A DNA stretch of 64,000 nucleotides. It comes from Rhizobium esperanzae (GTDB taxonomy: Bacteria; Pseudomonadota; Alphaproteobacteria; Rhizobiales; Rhizobiaceae). The stretch lies in the NCBI RefSeq assembly GCF_014197615.1, contig NZ_JACIFY010000009.1, forward strand, positions 176,514 through 240,513, written 5' to 3'. Position 1 is the stretch's first letter; each line of letters begins with the position of its first letter. The notes below the pieces were generated by a model. That model had not been told where the DNA came from, ran no database searches, and worked only from the letters and a program-made list of their open reading frames with translations. This document shows positions 28,836 through 39,261 of the stretch, one piece after another. The translations under genes and the position numbers were made by a program.

Positions 28836-31540
28836 ATGCCAGACGACAATCGCGACCAGGCCGGCAGGCCCTCGCCCGATGCGCTTCTCGAAAAAGCCCG
28901 GGCGGAGATGCGCGGCCGTCTGAAGATCTTTCTGGGCGCCGCCCCCGGCGTCGGCAAGACCTATGAAATGCTGATCTCCGGCCGCGCCAAGATCGCCGAT
29001 GGTCTCGATGTCGTCATCGGCGTCGTCGAAACCCACGGCCGCAAGGAGACCGAGGCACTGCTCGCCGGCTTCGAGATCATTCCCCGCGTCGAAATCGACT
29101 ACAAGGGCCGGCCGCTCGAGGAAATGGATCTCGACGGCATCCTCGCCCGCCGGCCCGACCTCGTGCTGGTCGACGAACTCGCCCACACCAATGCCGAGGG
29201 CAGCCGCCATCCGAAACGCTATCTCGACGTCAAGGAGCTGCTCGATCGCGGCATCGACGTCTATACGACGCTGAATATCCAGCATGTCGAAAGCCTCAAC
29301 GACGTCGTCTCGCAGATCACCCGCATCCGCGTGCGCGAGACGGTGCCGGATTCGATCATCGATCTTGCCGACGATGTCGAGATCATCGATCTGACGCCCG
29401 ACGATCTGATCAAGCGCCTGCATGACGGCAAGGTCTATATGCCGCGCACCGCCGAGCGGGCGCTGACCAACTATTTCACGCCGGGCAACCTGACGGCGCT
29501 CCGGGAACTGGCGCTGCGCAAGACCGCCCAGCGCGTCGACGACCAGCTGCTCACCCACATGCAGGCCCATGCCATTTCAGGCCCCTGGGCGGCGGGCGAA
29601 CGTGTCCTCGTCTCGGTCGACCATCACCCGCGCTCCGCCTCGCTGGTCCGTTATGCCGCCCGCATGGCCTCACGGCTGCGCGCGCCCTGGGCTGCCGTCT
29701 ATGTCGAGACCAATCGCTCGATCAATCTGAGCGAGACCGAGCGCGACACGGTCGCAGCGACCTTGCGGCTGGCCGAACAGCTCGGCGGCGAAGCACTGAC
29801 CATTCCCGGCCGTGAGGTGGCCGAAGAGCTCGTTCGCCATGCCGGCGCCAACAATGTCACCCATATCGTCATCGGCGCCCCGAAGAAGCCGACATGGCGC
29901 GACTGGTGGAGCCGTTCGGTCACCGACGAGCTGATCCGCAGGACCGGCGAAATCAGCGTCCACGTCATATCGGGCAATGAGAAGGACGGCACCGTCGCGC
30001 GCGGCGTCAGGGCCGCCGCCACCGCCCCGCCGCTGGATTTCAGGGCCTATCTGCTGGCGACCGCCTATGTCGCCATCGCGCTCGCCGTCGGCATCGTGCT
30101 CGATCAGGTGCTCGACGTGCGCAACCTCGCCCTCGTCTTCCTGATGGCGGTGCTGACCTCGGCGGTCATTCACGGCCTGCGGCCGGCGCTCTACAGCTGC
30201 ATTCTCGGCGCGCTCTCGTTCAATTTCTTCTTCCTGCCGCCGCGCTACACGCTGACGATCAGCGATCCGGAAAGCGTGCTTGCGCTGTTCTTTTTCCTCG
30301 GCGTCGCCATCATCGCCAGCAACCTGACCGCGACCGTGCAGCGCCAGGCCGCCGCCGCCCGGCAGCGGGCACGTACGACCGAGGATCTCTATCTCTTCTC
30401 CAAGAAGCTTGCCGGCACCGGCACGCTCGACGACGTGCTCTGGGCGACCGCCTTCCAGCTCGCCTCGATGCTGAAGGTTCGCGTCGTGCTGCTGCTGCCT
30501 GAGGAAGGCAGCATCGCCGTCAAGGCCGGTTATCCGCCAGACGACACGCTCGACGATGCCGATATCGCCGCCGCCCGCTGGGCCTGGGAGCACAATCATG
30601 CCGCCGGCCGCGGCGCCGATACGCTGCCAGGCGCCAAACGCCTCTATGTGCCGCTCAGAACCGGACGCACCGCCGTCGGCGTCATCGGCCTCGACAGCGA
30701 CCGCCGCGACGGACCGCTGCTGACGCCGGAGCAGCAGCGGCTGCTCGATGCGCTGGCCGACCAGGCGGCGCTTGCCATCGAACGCGTCCAGCTCGTCGCC
30801 GATGTCGACCGGGCAAGGCTTGCGGCCGAAGCCGACCGGCTGCGCTCGGCCCTGCTGACCTCGATCTCGCACGATCTGAAGACGCCGCTTGCCGCCATCC
30901 TCGGCGCCGCCGGCACGCTGCGCGACTATTTCACCGCCATGCCGGAAGAGGATCGCAGCGACCTGCTTGCAACGGTCGTCGACGAATCCGAGCGCCTCAA
31001 CCGCTTCATCGCCAACCTGCTCGACATGACCAAGATCGAATCCGGGGCGATGGAGCCGAATTCCGCGCTGCATTATGCCGGCGATATCGTCGGCAGCGCG
31101 CTGCGCCGCGCCGCCAAGATTCTCGAGCACCACAAGACCGAGATGAGCATTCCCGCCGACCTGCCGATGGTGCGCGTCGATCCGGTGCTGTTCGAGCAGG
31201 CGATCTTCAACCTGCTCGACAATGCCGCGAAATATGCGCCCGAGGGATCGGTGGTCCACATCGAGGGCTGGGCCGATGCCGACACCGTCGTCGTGCAGGT
31301 CTCTGATGAAGGTCCGGGCATTCCGCCGGCCGATCTCGGCCGCGTCTTCGACACCTTCTACCGGGTGCGCAAGGGCGATCAGGTGCGCGCCGGCACCGGG
31401 CTCGGCCTTTCCATCTGCCGCGGTTTCATCGAGGCGATGGGCGGCACGATCGCCGCCGGCAACCGGATGGCCGGCCACGGCGCCGTCTTCACCATCCGCC
31501 TGCCGAAACCCAACGACATTCCGAAACTGGACGAACTCCC

Positions 31541-31544
<4 letters not shown>
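28836..31544 (+). CDS. kdpD: Osmosensitive K+ channel sensor histidine kinase KdpD
   Basis: A 902-residue sensor kinase. The N-terminal KdpD domain has Walker A G-A-A-P-G-V-G-K-T and Walker B-like L-V-L-V-D-E-L-A-H-T-N; then come a universal-stress-protein-like domain, four membrane helices (about 400-500), and a GAF-like region. The kinase core has phospho-accepting His679 in S-I-S-H-D-L-K-T-P, and an HATPase domain ends the protein. It senses low K+ and phosphorylates KdpE. It overlaps kdpE by ATGA. Confidence 0.95.
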
Positions 31545-32233
<689 letters not shown>

Positions 32234-32314
32234 CTTCCCTCCCGCTGCCCCAACGTATCGAGCCCAAACAGCGTCCAGCCCAACAGCATCGAACCAAATA
32301 GTATTGAGAATGAC

Positions 32315-32770
32315 ATGAACCTTCCCAACATCATCCGGCCGGAACATACCTTCATCGGCGTGTCGGTACCGACGAAATGGCGCGCGCTGCAGCTTATAGC
32401 CGACAAGGCAGCCAAGGCTTTCTCCGTCGACGGCCAGGCCATTCTGAAGGCGCTGGAAGAGCGTGAGAAGCTCGGCTCCACCGGCATCGGCAACGGCATC
32501 GCCATTCCACACGCGGCGATCGACGGCATGAGCAGCCCGCGCGGCCTTCTCATCCGCTTTGCCCAGCCGCTGGATTTCGAAGCGATCGACGACATCCCGA
32601 CCGACATCGCCTTCGTGCTGCTCTTCGGCGAAAACAATCGCGGCGAATATCTGAACGTACTGTCCGCCATCGCGCGCCGCCTGCAATCGGACGGCACGCT
32701 GGCCGCCATGCGCAAGGCACGGACGGTCGACGAATTTTATTCCGATTTCATCGCCGATTCCCGGGTGTGA
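32315..32770 (+). CDS. PTS EIIA-Ntr-type regulatory protein (ptsN paralogue)
   Basis: A 151-residue EIIA-Ntr-like protein with the phosphorylation histidine at residue 66 in G-I-A-I-P-H-A-A-I-D, preceded by E-K-L-G-S-T-G-I-G-N. EIIA-Ntr proteins are phosphorylated by the PtsP/NPr chain and control potassium systems; E. coli PtsN binds KdpD. It lies 81 bp after kdpE on the same strand, so it is probably co-transcribed and dedicated to Kdp control. Rhizobia usually keep another ptsN beside rpoN; that this is the second copy is inferred. Confidence 0.85.
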   Translation: MNLPNIIRPEHTFIGVSVPTKWRALQLIADKAAKAFSVDGQAILKALEEREKLGSTGIGNGIAIPHAAIDGMSSPRGLLIRFAQPLDFEAIDDIPTDIAFVLLFGENNRGEYLNVLSAIARRLQSDGTLAAMRKARTVDEFYSDFIADSRV

Positions 32771-32783
32771 AGAGCATAAAAAA

Positions 32784-32805
32784 GGCGCGGCCCGAAGGCC
32801 GCGCC
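32784..32805. terminator. Hairpin terminator after the ptsN paralogue
   Basis: GGCGCGGCC and GGCCGCGCC form a perfect 9-bp stem with a CGAA loop. The flanking A-run (32778-32783) gives a U-run on the minus strand, so it best terminates transcripts coming from the porin side, and may act in both directions. Confidence 0.65.
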
Positions 32806-32830
32806 CGCTCGTCTGCGATTAGACGATATT

Positions 32831-32932
32831 AGAGCGCCGCACGTCCAAAAAGACGCGCTAAGGACGCTCTAACACTTTGAACTGGCGCATAATCCTTTCC
32901 GAAAATCGATTCCGATTTTCGGGGTTATGCGC
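32831..32932. repeat. Rhizobial intergenic repeat and hairpin after the porin gene
   Basis: Nested inverted repeats: AGAGCG/CGCTCT (32831/32865), CCGAAAATCG (32899-32908) with CGATTTTCGG (32913-32922), and GCGCATAA (32885-32892) with TTATGCGC (32925-32932). The last arm reaches the first base of the porin stop codon. I recognise this as a frequent Rhizobium repeat; here it probably also shapes the porin mRNA 3' end. Confidence 0.75.
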
Positions 32933-33948
32933 TAGAAATCGCGCTGGAAGCGCAGGAAGCCGAACACTTCGTCGTCGCCTTCGTCCTCATCGTGATATTG
33001 CACGCTGAGCTTGGTGCGGAGGTCGTCGACGATACGGTAGTCGATCGTGACGCCTGTGGTGTAGGCGCTGCCGCCGCTGAAGCCGTTGCCGTCAGCGTCG
33101 AGCGAGATGTTCTCGAAGTACTGGAAGCCGGGGGTGACCGACCACTTGTCGTTGATCTTCAAGGCGTATTCTGCTGCGATCGTCCATTCGGACTCTTCGT
33201 AGTAGTAGTTGGCGCCGCTTGCCCATACGCCGGCAATGCCGAGCGTGCCCGGGCCGATGTCGGCATAGACGATGCCGCGGACGGCGACTTCGCTGGTGTC
33301 GGTGTCATAACCGGCCAGCAGGTAAGCGCTGATGGCGCCGGCCTTATAAGAGACCTGGCCTGCGACACCGAAGTTGTTCGGGCCTTCGCCCGGCTTGGTG
33401 GCGTAGTCGTCTTCCAGTTCATCGACCGAAAGGCCGGCCGTGAAAGCACCCGACTCGTACTGATAACGGATCGAGTTATGGGTCGTCTCGTTGCTGGCGA
33501 GCGTATCGGTCTCGCCGCTCATGTCGTCATCCCACCAGCTGTAGAGCTTACCGACGCGGAAACCGGCAATGTCGATATAGCCTTCGTCAAGCAGCGCTTC
33601 CTGGTCGGAGGCGCTGTCGGCATTGTAGCGCAGCGTGATGACGCCGGTCAGCGTACCGTACTCGGTGTCGTTCTTGGCCTGGAAGGTGACCTGGCCACGC
33701 GTCCAGAAGTTTACGTCGGAATCGCCGGAGATCTGATCACCGAAGCGCACTTCGGTACGGATGTAACCGCCGACAGAAAGGCATGTTTCCGTCCCCGGAA
33801 TATAAAAATAGCCGGTACCGTAGGCGTCGCAAACGCGAACATATTCCACGGGCTCGGGTTCCGCCGCCACGATGGCGTCGGCAGCACGGGCTCCGGAGGC
33901 CGCGGCAAGGGCGGCAACGGAGGCAAAAAGGATCGTTCTGATATTCAT
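32932..33948 (-). CDS. RopA-type outer-membrane porin
   Basis: A 338-residue alphaproteobacterial porin (Porin_2 family). The signal peptide is about 22 residues (A-S-G-A-R-A-A-D), followed by the conserved E-P-E-P-V-E-Y-V-R-V-C-D-A-Y-G-T-G-Y-F-Y-I-P-G-T-E-T-C-L-S-V-G-G-Y with the two conserved cysteines. The rest alternates beta strands and acidic loops and ends in a terminal Phe, as outer-membrane proteins do. It forms a trimeric diffusion channel. Rhizobia carry several paralogues; which one this is cannot be told. Confidence 0.9.
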   Translation of the reverse strand: MNIRTILFASVAALAAASGARAADAIVAAEPEPVEYVRVCDAYGTGYFYIPGTETCLSVGGYIRTEVRFGDQISGDSDVNFWTRGQVTFQAKNDTEYGTLTGVITLRYNADSASDQEALLDEGYIDIAGFRVGKLYSWWDDDMSGETDTLASNETTHNSIRYQYESGAFTAGLSVDELEDDYATKPGEGPNNFGVAGQVSYKAGAISAYLLAGYDTDTSEVAVRGIVYADIGPGTLGIAGVWASGANYYYEESEWTIAAEYALKINDKWSVTPGFQYFENISLDADGNGFSGGSAYTTGVTIDYRIVDDLRTKLSVQYHDEDEGDDEVFGFLRFQRDF

Positions 33949-34306
33949 TTTGAATGGCCCTAACAGGTTTGGAATGCGAGGCGCATTTCAAGGGATGCCC
34001 CCGCGTAGCGGCCGGTGAATACGACCGCACGGGCGCCATATAGGAATCCGCAAGTGCCATCGTGGCAAAAACCCGGCAAAAATCCGCATGACCGTGTCCC
34101 TTTCATGGAGGAACTGTGGCCAAAAAAACACGGTCCTTCGGCGCTCACCAGTGGCGTCCGATTGGCCGCGGCCAACTCCGGCACGTCCATTTCAAAATCA
34201 GCCATCAAATGGAATGACATTCTAACGGCCCCGCCGGAACCGGAATAACCTTCGTTTCATTATACGACTGACTTGATAGAGTTAAGACAGAAAACAGGAG
34301 GGTTCC
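33949..34306. promoter_or_regulatory. Divergent porin / sulfate transporter intergenic region
   Basis: This 358-bp region separates the porin and the sulfate-binding protein genes, and must contain both promoters. AGGAGGG just before 34307 is the ribosome site for the binding protein. A/T-rich stretches at 34247-34264 may belong to its promoter. I see no convincing gene here; short frames on both strands lack ribosome sites. Confidence 0.4.
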
Positions 34307-35332
34307 ATGCAGACACAACGGCTCACCCGGCTCATCGCAGCGGTGGTCATGGCAGGCAGCTTCGCGATCGGGGGCATCGCTCCGGCATTCGCCGATCAGA
34401 CGCTTCTCAACGTTTCCTATGATCCGACTCGCGAATTGTATAAGGATTTCAACGCCGCCTTTGCCGCCAAGTGGCAGAAGGATACCGGCGAAGCCGTAAC
34501 GATCCAGGCATCGCATGGCGGCTCCGGCGCCCAGGCCCGCTCCGTCATCGACGGCCTCGACGCAGACGTGGTCACCCTGGCCCTTGAAGGCGATATCGAC
34601 GCCATCGCCCAAAAGACCGGCAAGATCCCGGCAGACTGGAAGACCAAGCTGCCCAACAATTCGACGCCCTATACGTCGACGATCGTCTTCCTCGTCCGCA
34701 AGGGCAATCCGAAGGGCATCAAGGATTGGGGCGATCTTGTCAAGGACGACGTGCAGGTCATCACCCCGAACCCGAAGACCTCGGGCGGCGCCCGCTGGAA
34801 CTTCCTGGCCGCATGGGCATGGGCCAAGCAGGCGAATGGCGGCGACGACGCCAAGGCGCAGGACTATGTGACGAAATTGCTGCAGCACGTTCCGGTTCTC
34901 GATACCGGCGCGCGCGGGGCGACGACGACCTTCGTCCAGCGCGGCCTCGGCGACGTTCTGCTTGCCTGGGAGAACGAAGCCTATCTTTCGCTCGAGGAAC
35001 TCGGTCCCGACCAGTTCGAGATCGTGACGCCGAGCTTCTCCATCCGCGCCGACCCGCCGGTCGCCGTCGTCGACGGCAATGTCGACAAGAAGGGCACGCG
35101 CAAGGTCGCCGAAGCCTATCTCAACTATCTCTATTCCGACGAAGGCCAGAAGATCGCCGCCAAGCATTATTACCGGCCGATCAAGCCTGAAGCCGCCGAT
35201 CCGGCCGATATCGCCCGCTTTCCGAAGCTGACGCTCGCCACCATCGACGATTTCGGCGGCTGGAAGGAAGCCCAGCCGAAATTCTTCGGCGACGGCGGCG
35301 TATTTGACCAAATCTACAAGCCGGCACAATAA
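34307..35332 (+). CDS. Sulfate ABC transporter substrate-binding protein
   Basis: A 341-residue periplasmic sulfate-binding protein (Sbp/CysP family) with a signal peptide (about 1-28, cleaved near A-F-A-D) and family segments [21 protein letters not shown], and [10 protein letters not shown]. It delivers sulfate (possibly thiosulfate) to the CysTWA importer encoded directly downstream. It is the first gene of the four-gene operon, behind AGGAGGG. Confidence 0.92.
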   Translation: MQTQRLTRLIAAVVMAGSFAIGGIAPAFADQTLLNVSYDPTRELYKDFNAAFAAKWQKDTGEAVTIQASHGGSGAQARSVIDGLDADVVTLALEGDIDAIAQKTGKIPADWKTKLPNNSTPYTSTIVFLVRKGNPKGIKDWGDLVKDDVQVITPNPKTSGGARWNFLAAWAWAKQANGGDDAKAQDYVTKLLQHVPVLDTGARGATTTFVQRGLGDVLLAWENEAYLSLEELGPDQFEIVTPSFSIRADPPVAVVDGNVDKKGTRKVAEAYLNYLYSDEGQKIAAKHYYRPIKPEAADPADIARFPKLTLATIDDFGGWKEAQPKFFGDGGVFDQIYKPAQ

Positions 35333-35340
35333 TAGACTTC

Positions 35341-36198
35341 ATGAAAGCACATAGCCCCACGCGGTGGCGGTTCAAGCGGCCGAGCGTCATTCCGGGTTTC
35401 GGAATGGCGCTCGGTCTCACATTGACCTGGCTCACCCTTCTGATCCTCATCCCGCTCTCCGGCCTTGCCGTCCGGTCGAGCGCGCTCGGCTGGGAGAAAT
35501 TCTGGTCGATCGCGTTCGATCCGCGCATCTTGAACGCGCTGCGCATCAGCTTCGGCAGCGCCTTCATCGCCGCTGTTATCAACGCCGTCTTCGGCATCAT
35601 TCTCGCCTGGGTGCTGGTGCGCTACCGTTTCCCCGGCAAGCGCGTCATCGACGCTATGGTCGACCTGCCCTTCGCGCTGCCGACGGCCGTCGCCGGCATT
35701 GCATTGGCGACGCTCTACGCGCCGAACGGCTGGATCGGCCAGTTCCTGACACCGCTCGGCATCAAGATCGCCTTCACGCCGGCCGGCATCGTCGTGGCGC
35801 TGATCTTCGTCGGCCTGCCTTTCGTGGTGCGCACCGTGCAGCCGGTCATGGAGGAAATCGACAAGGAAGTGGAAGAGGCCGCGGCAACGCTCGGCGCCAA
35901 CCGCCTCCAGACGATTTTCCGCGTGCTGCTGCCGGGGCTGGCGCCTGCCGTGCTCACCGGCTTCGCGCTCGCTCTTGCCCGCGGCGTCGGCGAATACGGC
36001 TCAGTCATCTTCATCGCCGGCAACCTGCCGTTCAAATCGGAGATCGCGCCGCTGCTGATCGTCATCAAACTCGAAGAGTATAATTATGCGGCAGCGACCG
36101 GCATTGCGGCGATCATGCTGGTGATCTCCTTCGCCATGCTGCTGGTCATCAATCTCATCCAGAGCTGGAGCAGGCGGAGGTACGGCTATGGCGCTTGA
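35341..36198 (+). CDS. cysT: Sulfate ABC transporter permease CysT
   Basis: A 285-residue permease with about six helices and the EAA loop reading [11 protein letters not shown], plus the CysT hallmark [13 protein letters not shown]. It lies 8 bp after the binding-protein gene and overlaps cysW by 11 nt. Confidence 0.92.
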   Translation: MKAHSPTRWRFKRPSVIPGFGMALGLTLTWLTLLILIPLSGLAVRSSALGWEKFWSIAFDPRILNALRISFGSAFIAAVINAVFGIILAWVLVRYRFPGKRVIDAMVDLPFALPTAVAGIALATLYAPNGWIGQFLTPLGIKIAFTPAGIVVALIFVGLPFVVRTVQPVMEEIDKEVEEAAATLGANRLQTIFRVLLPGLAPAVLTGFALALARGVGEYGSVIFIAGNLPFKSEIAPLLIVIKLEEYNYAAATGIAAIMLVISFAMLLVINLIQSWSRRRYGYGA

Positions 36199-37060
36199 TG
36201 CGACCGTTCAACCAGCGAAGCTGCGTTCGGTGACCACCGAACACAGGTTTGCACGCTTCAGCCTGATCGCCCTATCGCTGGTCTTCCTGCTGCTGATCCT
36301 GCTTCTGCCGCTCGCCGCAGTCTTCGTCGAGGCCTTCCGCAAGGGACCAGGTCCCTTTCTCCAGGCGCTCAGCGATCTCGAAACCCTCTCGGCGATCCGG
36401 CTGACGCTGATCGTCGCCGGCGTCAGCGTGCCGCTCAACCTCGTCTTCGGGGTTGCCGCCGCCTGGGCGATCGCCAAGTTCGAGTTCAAGGGCAAGGCGT
36501 TCCTGACGACGCTGATCGACATGCCCTTTTCGGTCTCGCCTGTTATATCCGGCCTGGTCTTCGTGCTCTTGTTCGGCGCCAATACCTGGCTCGGCCAATG
36601 GCTCAGCGCCTATGACATCAAGATCCTGTTCGCCGTGCCGGGGCTGATCCTGGCGACGATGTTCGTCACCTTCCCCTTCGTCGCCCGCGAGCTGATTCCG
36701 CTGATGCAGGAGCAGGGAACGGCCGATGAGGAGGCCGCCCTGTCGCTCGGCGCCAGCGGCTGGCAGACCTTCTGGCACGTGACGCTGCCGAACATCAAAT
36801 GGGGCCTGCTCTATGGCGTGCTGCTCTGCAACGCCCGCGCCATGGGCGAATTCGGCGCCGTCTCGGTGGTGTCCGGCCATATTCGCGGCCAGACGAACAC
36901 CATGCCGCTGCAGGTGGAAATTCTCTATAACGAGTATAATTTCACCGGCGCTTTTGCCGTCGCCACGCTTTTGGCCTTGCTGGCGCTCGTCACTCTTGTT
37001 TTGAAGACGCTGCTGGAAATGCGCTATAGCGCTGAAATCTCCGCCAGCCGGCGGCACTGA
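36188..37060 (+). CDS. cysW: Sulfate ABC transporter permease CysW
   Basis: A 290-residue permease, partner of CysT. The EAA loop is [11 protein letters not shown], with the CysW segments [14 protein letters not shown] and [17 protein letters not shown] site inside the end of cysT and an 11-nt overlap indicate coupled translation. Confidence 0.92.
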   Translation: MALDATVQPAKLRSVTTEHRFARFSLIALSLVFLLLILLLPLAAVFVEAFRKGPGPFLQALSDLETLSAIRLTLIVAGVSVPLNLVFGVAAAWAIAKFEFKGKAFLTTLIDMPFSVSPVISGLVFVLLFGANTWLGQWLSAYDIKILFAVPGLILATMFVTFPFVARELIPLMQEQGTADEEAALSLGASGWQTFWHVTLPNIKWGLLYGVLLCNARAMGEFGAVSVVSGHIRGQTNTMPLQVEILYNEYNFTGAFAVATLLALLALVTLVLKTLLEMRYSAEISASRRH

Positions 37061-37070
37061 AGGATTTGGA

Positions 37071-38111
37071 ATGGAAGTACGCGTTCAAAACATCCGCAAG
37101 GAATTCGATCGTTTCCCGGCGCTGCACGATGTCTCGCTCGGCATCCGCTCTGGCGAACTGATCGCCCTGCTTGGCCCTTCGGGCTCCGGCAAGACGACAT
37201 TGCTGCGGCTGATCGCCGGCCTGGAAAGCCCGACGGAGGGGCAGATCTTCTTCGGTGACGAGGATGCCTCGAAGAAGACTGTGCAGCAGCGCAATATCGG
37301 CTTCGTCTTCCAGCATTACGCTCTGTTCCGCTACATGACGGTGCTCGACAACGTCTCCTTCGGCCTGAAGGTCAGAAAGGGCGCTAGGCGTCCCGCGAAA
37401 GCCGATATCCGCCGGCGGGCGCTGGAACTGCTCGAGCTCGTGCAGCTTTCCGGGCTTGAGAAGCGTTATCCGGCACAGCTTTCCGGCGGCCAGCGCCAGC
37501 GTGTGGCGCTCGCCCGCGCCATGGCCGTCGAGCCGAACGTGCTGCTGCTCGACGAACCCTTCGGCGCGCTCGACGCCCAGGTGCGCAAGGACCTGCGCAA
37601 ATGGCTGCGCGAGATCCACGACCGCACCGGCCACACCACCGTCTTCGTCACCCACGACCAGGATGAAGCGCTGGAGCTTGCCGACCGCGTCGTCGTCATG
37701 AGCCAGGGCGCGATCGAACAGGTCGGCACGCCTGACGAAGTCTATGACAATCCGAATTCTCCCTTCGTCTTCGGATTTATCGGCCAGTCGAACTGCCTGC
37801 AGATCGAAGTCTCGGGCGGCGACATCCGCTTCGACGGCCGCTCGCTCGGCCTCAATGCCGACGGCGAGCCGGACGGCCCGGCACAGCTCTATTTCCGCCC
37901 GCATGACGTCAGGCTCTGCGAATCGGCTGAAAACTGTATTGCCGGCCAGCCGGTCTCCAGCCGCCGCGTTGCCGGCACCCGCCATATCGAATTGGATATC
38001 GGCAATGACCGCCCGCATATCGAGATCGAGCTGCCGCCGAGCGAGGCCGACAGACTCGACCGCAACCGCGTGGCGTTCAAGCCGACTCGCTGGAAGCTGT
38101 TTCGCAGCTGA
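37071..38111 (+). CDS. cysA: Sulfate ABC transporter ATP-binding protein CysA
   Basis: A 346-residue ATPase with Walker A G-P-S-G-S-G-K-T-T near residue 34, signature L-S-G-G-Q-R-Q-R, Walker B L-L-L-D-E-P-F-G-A-L-D, and a C-terminal TOBE-like regulatory domain (about 240-345). It begins 10 bp after cysW and is followed by a strong palindrome. Confidence 0.93.
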   Translation: MEVRVQNIRKEFDRFPALHDVSLGIRSGELIALLGPSGSGKTTLLRLIAGLESPTEGQIFFGDEDASKKTVQQRNIGFVFQHYALFRYMTVLDNVSFGLKVRKGARRPAKADIRRRALELLELVQLSGLEKRYPAQLSGGQRQRVALARAMAVEPNVLLLDEPFGALDAQVRKDLRKWLREIHDRTGHTTVFVTHDQDEALELADRVVVMSQGAIEQVGTPDEVYDNPNSPFVFGFIGQSNCLQIEVSGGDIRFDGRSLGLNADGEPDGPAQLYFRPHDVRLCESAENCIAGQPVSSRRVAGTRHIELDIGNDRPHIEIELPPSEADRLDRNRVAFKPTRWKLFRS

Positions 38112-38143
38112 TCAGCGCAAACGGGCGCTGTAACGCATTGAGT

Positions 38144-38181
38144 TGCTGCATAATTCCTTAATTTTTGGGAATTATGCAGCA
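38144..38181. repeat. Strong palindrome after cysA
   Basis: TGCTGCATAATTCC (38144-38157) and GGAATTATGCAGCA (38168-38181) form a perfect 14-bp stem with a 10-nt loop. It shares its GCATAAT core with the repeat after the porin gene. Likely a member of a rhizobial intergenic family and a possible 3' end for the sulfate operon. Confidence 0.7.
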
Positions 38182-38335
38182 GATGGCCTCCGGGTGCATC
38201 GCCGGAATCGCATTTGGCGAGAGTCCCTCAGGATTTTTGTTATCTAAGGTTGTTTGTATTTCAATCATATGACGAGTAAAAGATTTTGCGCGTTAATCAT
38301 AAAGGGCTGGACTCATTCCTAGGAGGCACCTGGCG

Positions 38336-39220
38336 TTGAGGGCGGAGATTTCCTTTGGAAAATCCCTGATCGGGATTTTGTTCGCAGGACTGGCGGCCAC
38401 CGGCTGCACGACGACATCGCAACCGGCAGCAACGCCGGCAAAGACCAAGACGAAGCAGGCTCAAGCCGCGAAAGTCACCTTCAATTATACCGCCAAGGAT
38501 CGCGACTGCCTGAAGCGCGCGATGTATTTCGAATCGCAGCATTCGGATGAGGACGGCTATATGGCAGTCGGCACCGTCGTCATGAACAGGCTCACGTCAG
38601 GCGCCTATCCTCCGTCCATCTGCGGCGTCGTCGCCCAGGAGAAGCAGTTCGCCCCCGGCGTGATGACGCGCGAAGTCAAGCCGCAGGCCGAACCGGAGCT
38701 TGCCACCGCCGCCGATGCGATCCTCCTGAAGGGTGCGCGCCATCCCGCGGTGAAGGATGCGATGTTCTTCCACACCGACGGCCTGAAATTCCCTTACGGC
38801 AACATGCATTATGTGACGGTCGCCGGCGGCAACGCCTTCTACGAGAAGCGCGACGCCAACGGCATGCTTCAAACACCGCCGCCGCTGCCCTCCTATGAGG
38901 TAGCGATGAATTATGTGCCCGGCGAAAGCATGTTGCCGCCGCAGTTCGAGGCGCTGATCCCCTCGGCGGTTCCCGTTCCCCTCCCGTCACCGGACCCGAT
39001 GGCGACGGCGAGCACGATGTCGGCGGTCAATATGGCGCCTACGGCACGGATGGCGCCGATCGCAAATCCCATGCCGATGCCGATGCCGATCACGGCGCCG
39101 GTGACCCAGCCGGCAGCCTCGATCGAGCCTGAGCCTGGAATGCCGATCGCGATCCCCACACCCCGCCCTGCCTATGACAGCGTGATGCTGCGCGGAGCGA
39201 TCGCGGCGAACGGCGGCTGA
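38336..39220 (+). CDS. SleB-type cell-wall hydrolase lipoprotein
   Basis: A 294-residue protein starting at TTG 38336, supported by AGGAGG at 38321-38326 nine bases upstream. The N-terminus has a membrane helix and a lipobox-like L-A-A-T-G-C. The Hydrolase_2 domain (about 50-180) has the catalytic-type sequence K-R-A-M-Y-F-E-S-Q-H and the segment V-A-Q-E-K-Q-F. The last third is rich in Pro, Met and Ala, with a short M-P-M-P-M-P repeat. Such proteins cleave peptidoglycan; its place in the envelope is inferred from the lipobox. Confidence 0.82.
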   Translation: MRAEISFGKSLIGILFAGLAATGCTTTSQPAATPAKTKTKQAQAAKVTFNYTAKDRDCLKRAMYFESQHSDEDGYMAVGTVVMNRLTSGAYPPSICGVVAQEKQFAPGVMTREVKPQAEPELATAADAILLKGARHPAVKDAMFFHTDGLKFPYGNMHYVTVAGGNAFYEKRDANGMLQTPPPLPSYEVAMNYVPGESMLPPQFEALIPSAVPVPLPSPDPMATASTMSAVNMAPTARMAPIANPMPMPMPITAPVTQPAASIEPEPGMPIAIPTPRPAYDSVMLRGAIAANGG

Positions 39221-39242
39221 CGTTTCGGTTTCGAGTGAAGAA

Positions 39243-39261
39243 AGCGCGCGTTAAGCGCGCT
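39243..39261. terminator. Bidirectional hairpin between cell-wall hydrolase and pepT
   Basis: AGCGCGC-GTTAA-GCGCGCT forms a 7-bp stem and includes the pepT stop codon in its loop. Placed between convergent genes, it can serve both transcripts. Confidence 0.55.

Noticed and set aside
34015..34248. A 77-residue plus-strand frame in the porin/sulfate gap
   Set aside because: No ribosome site, no recognisable content, and it lies where promoters are needed.
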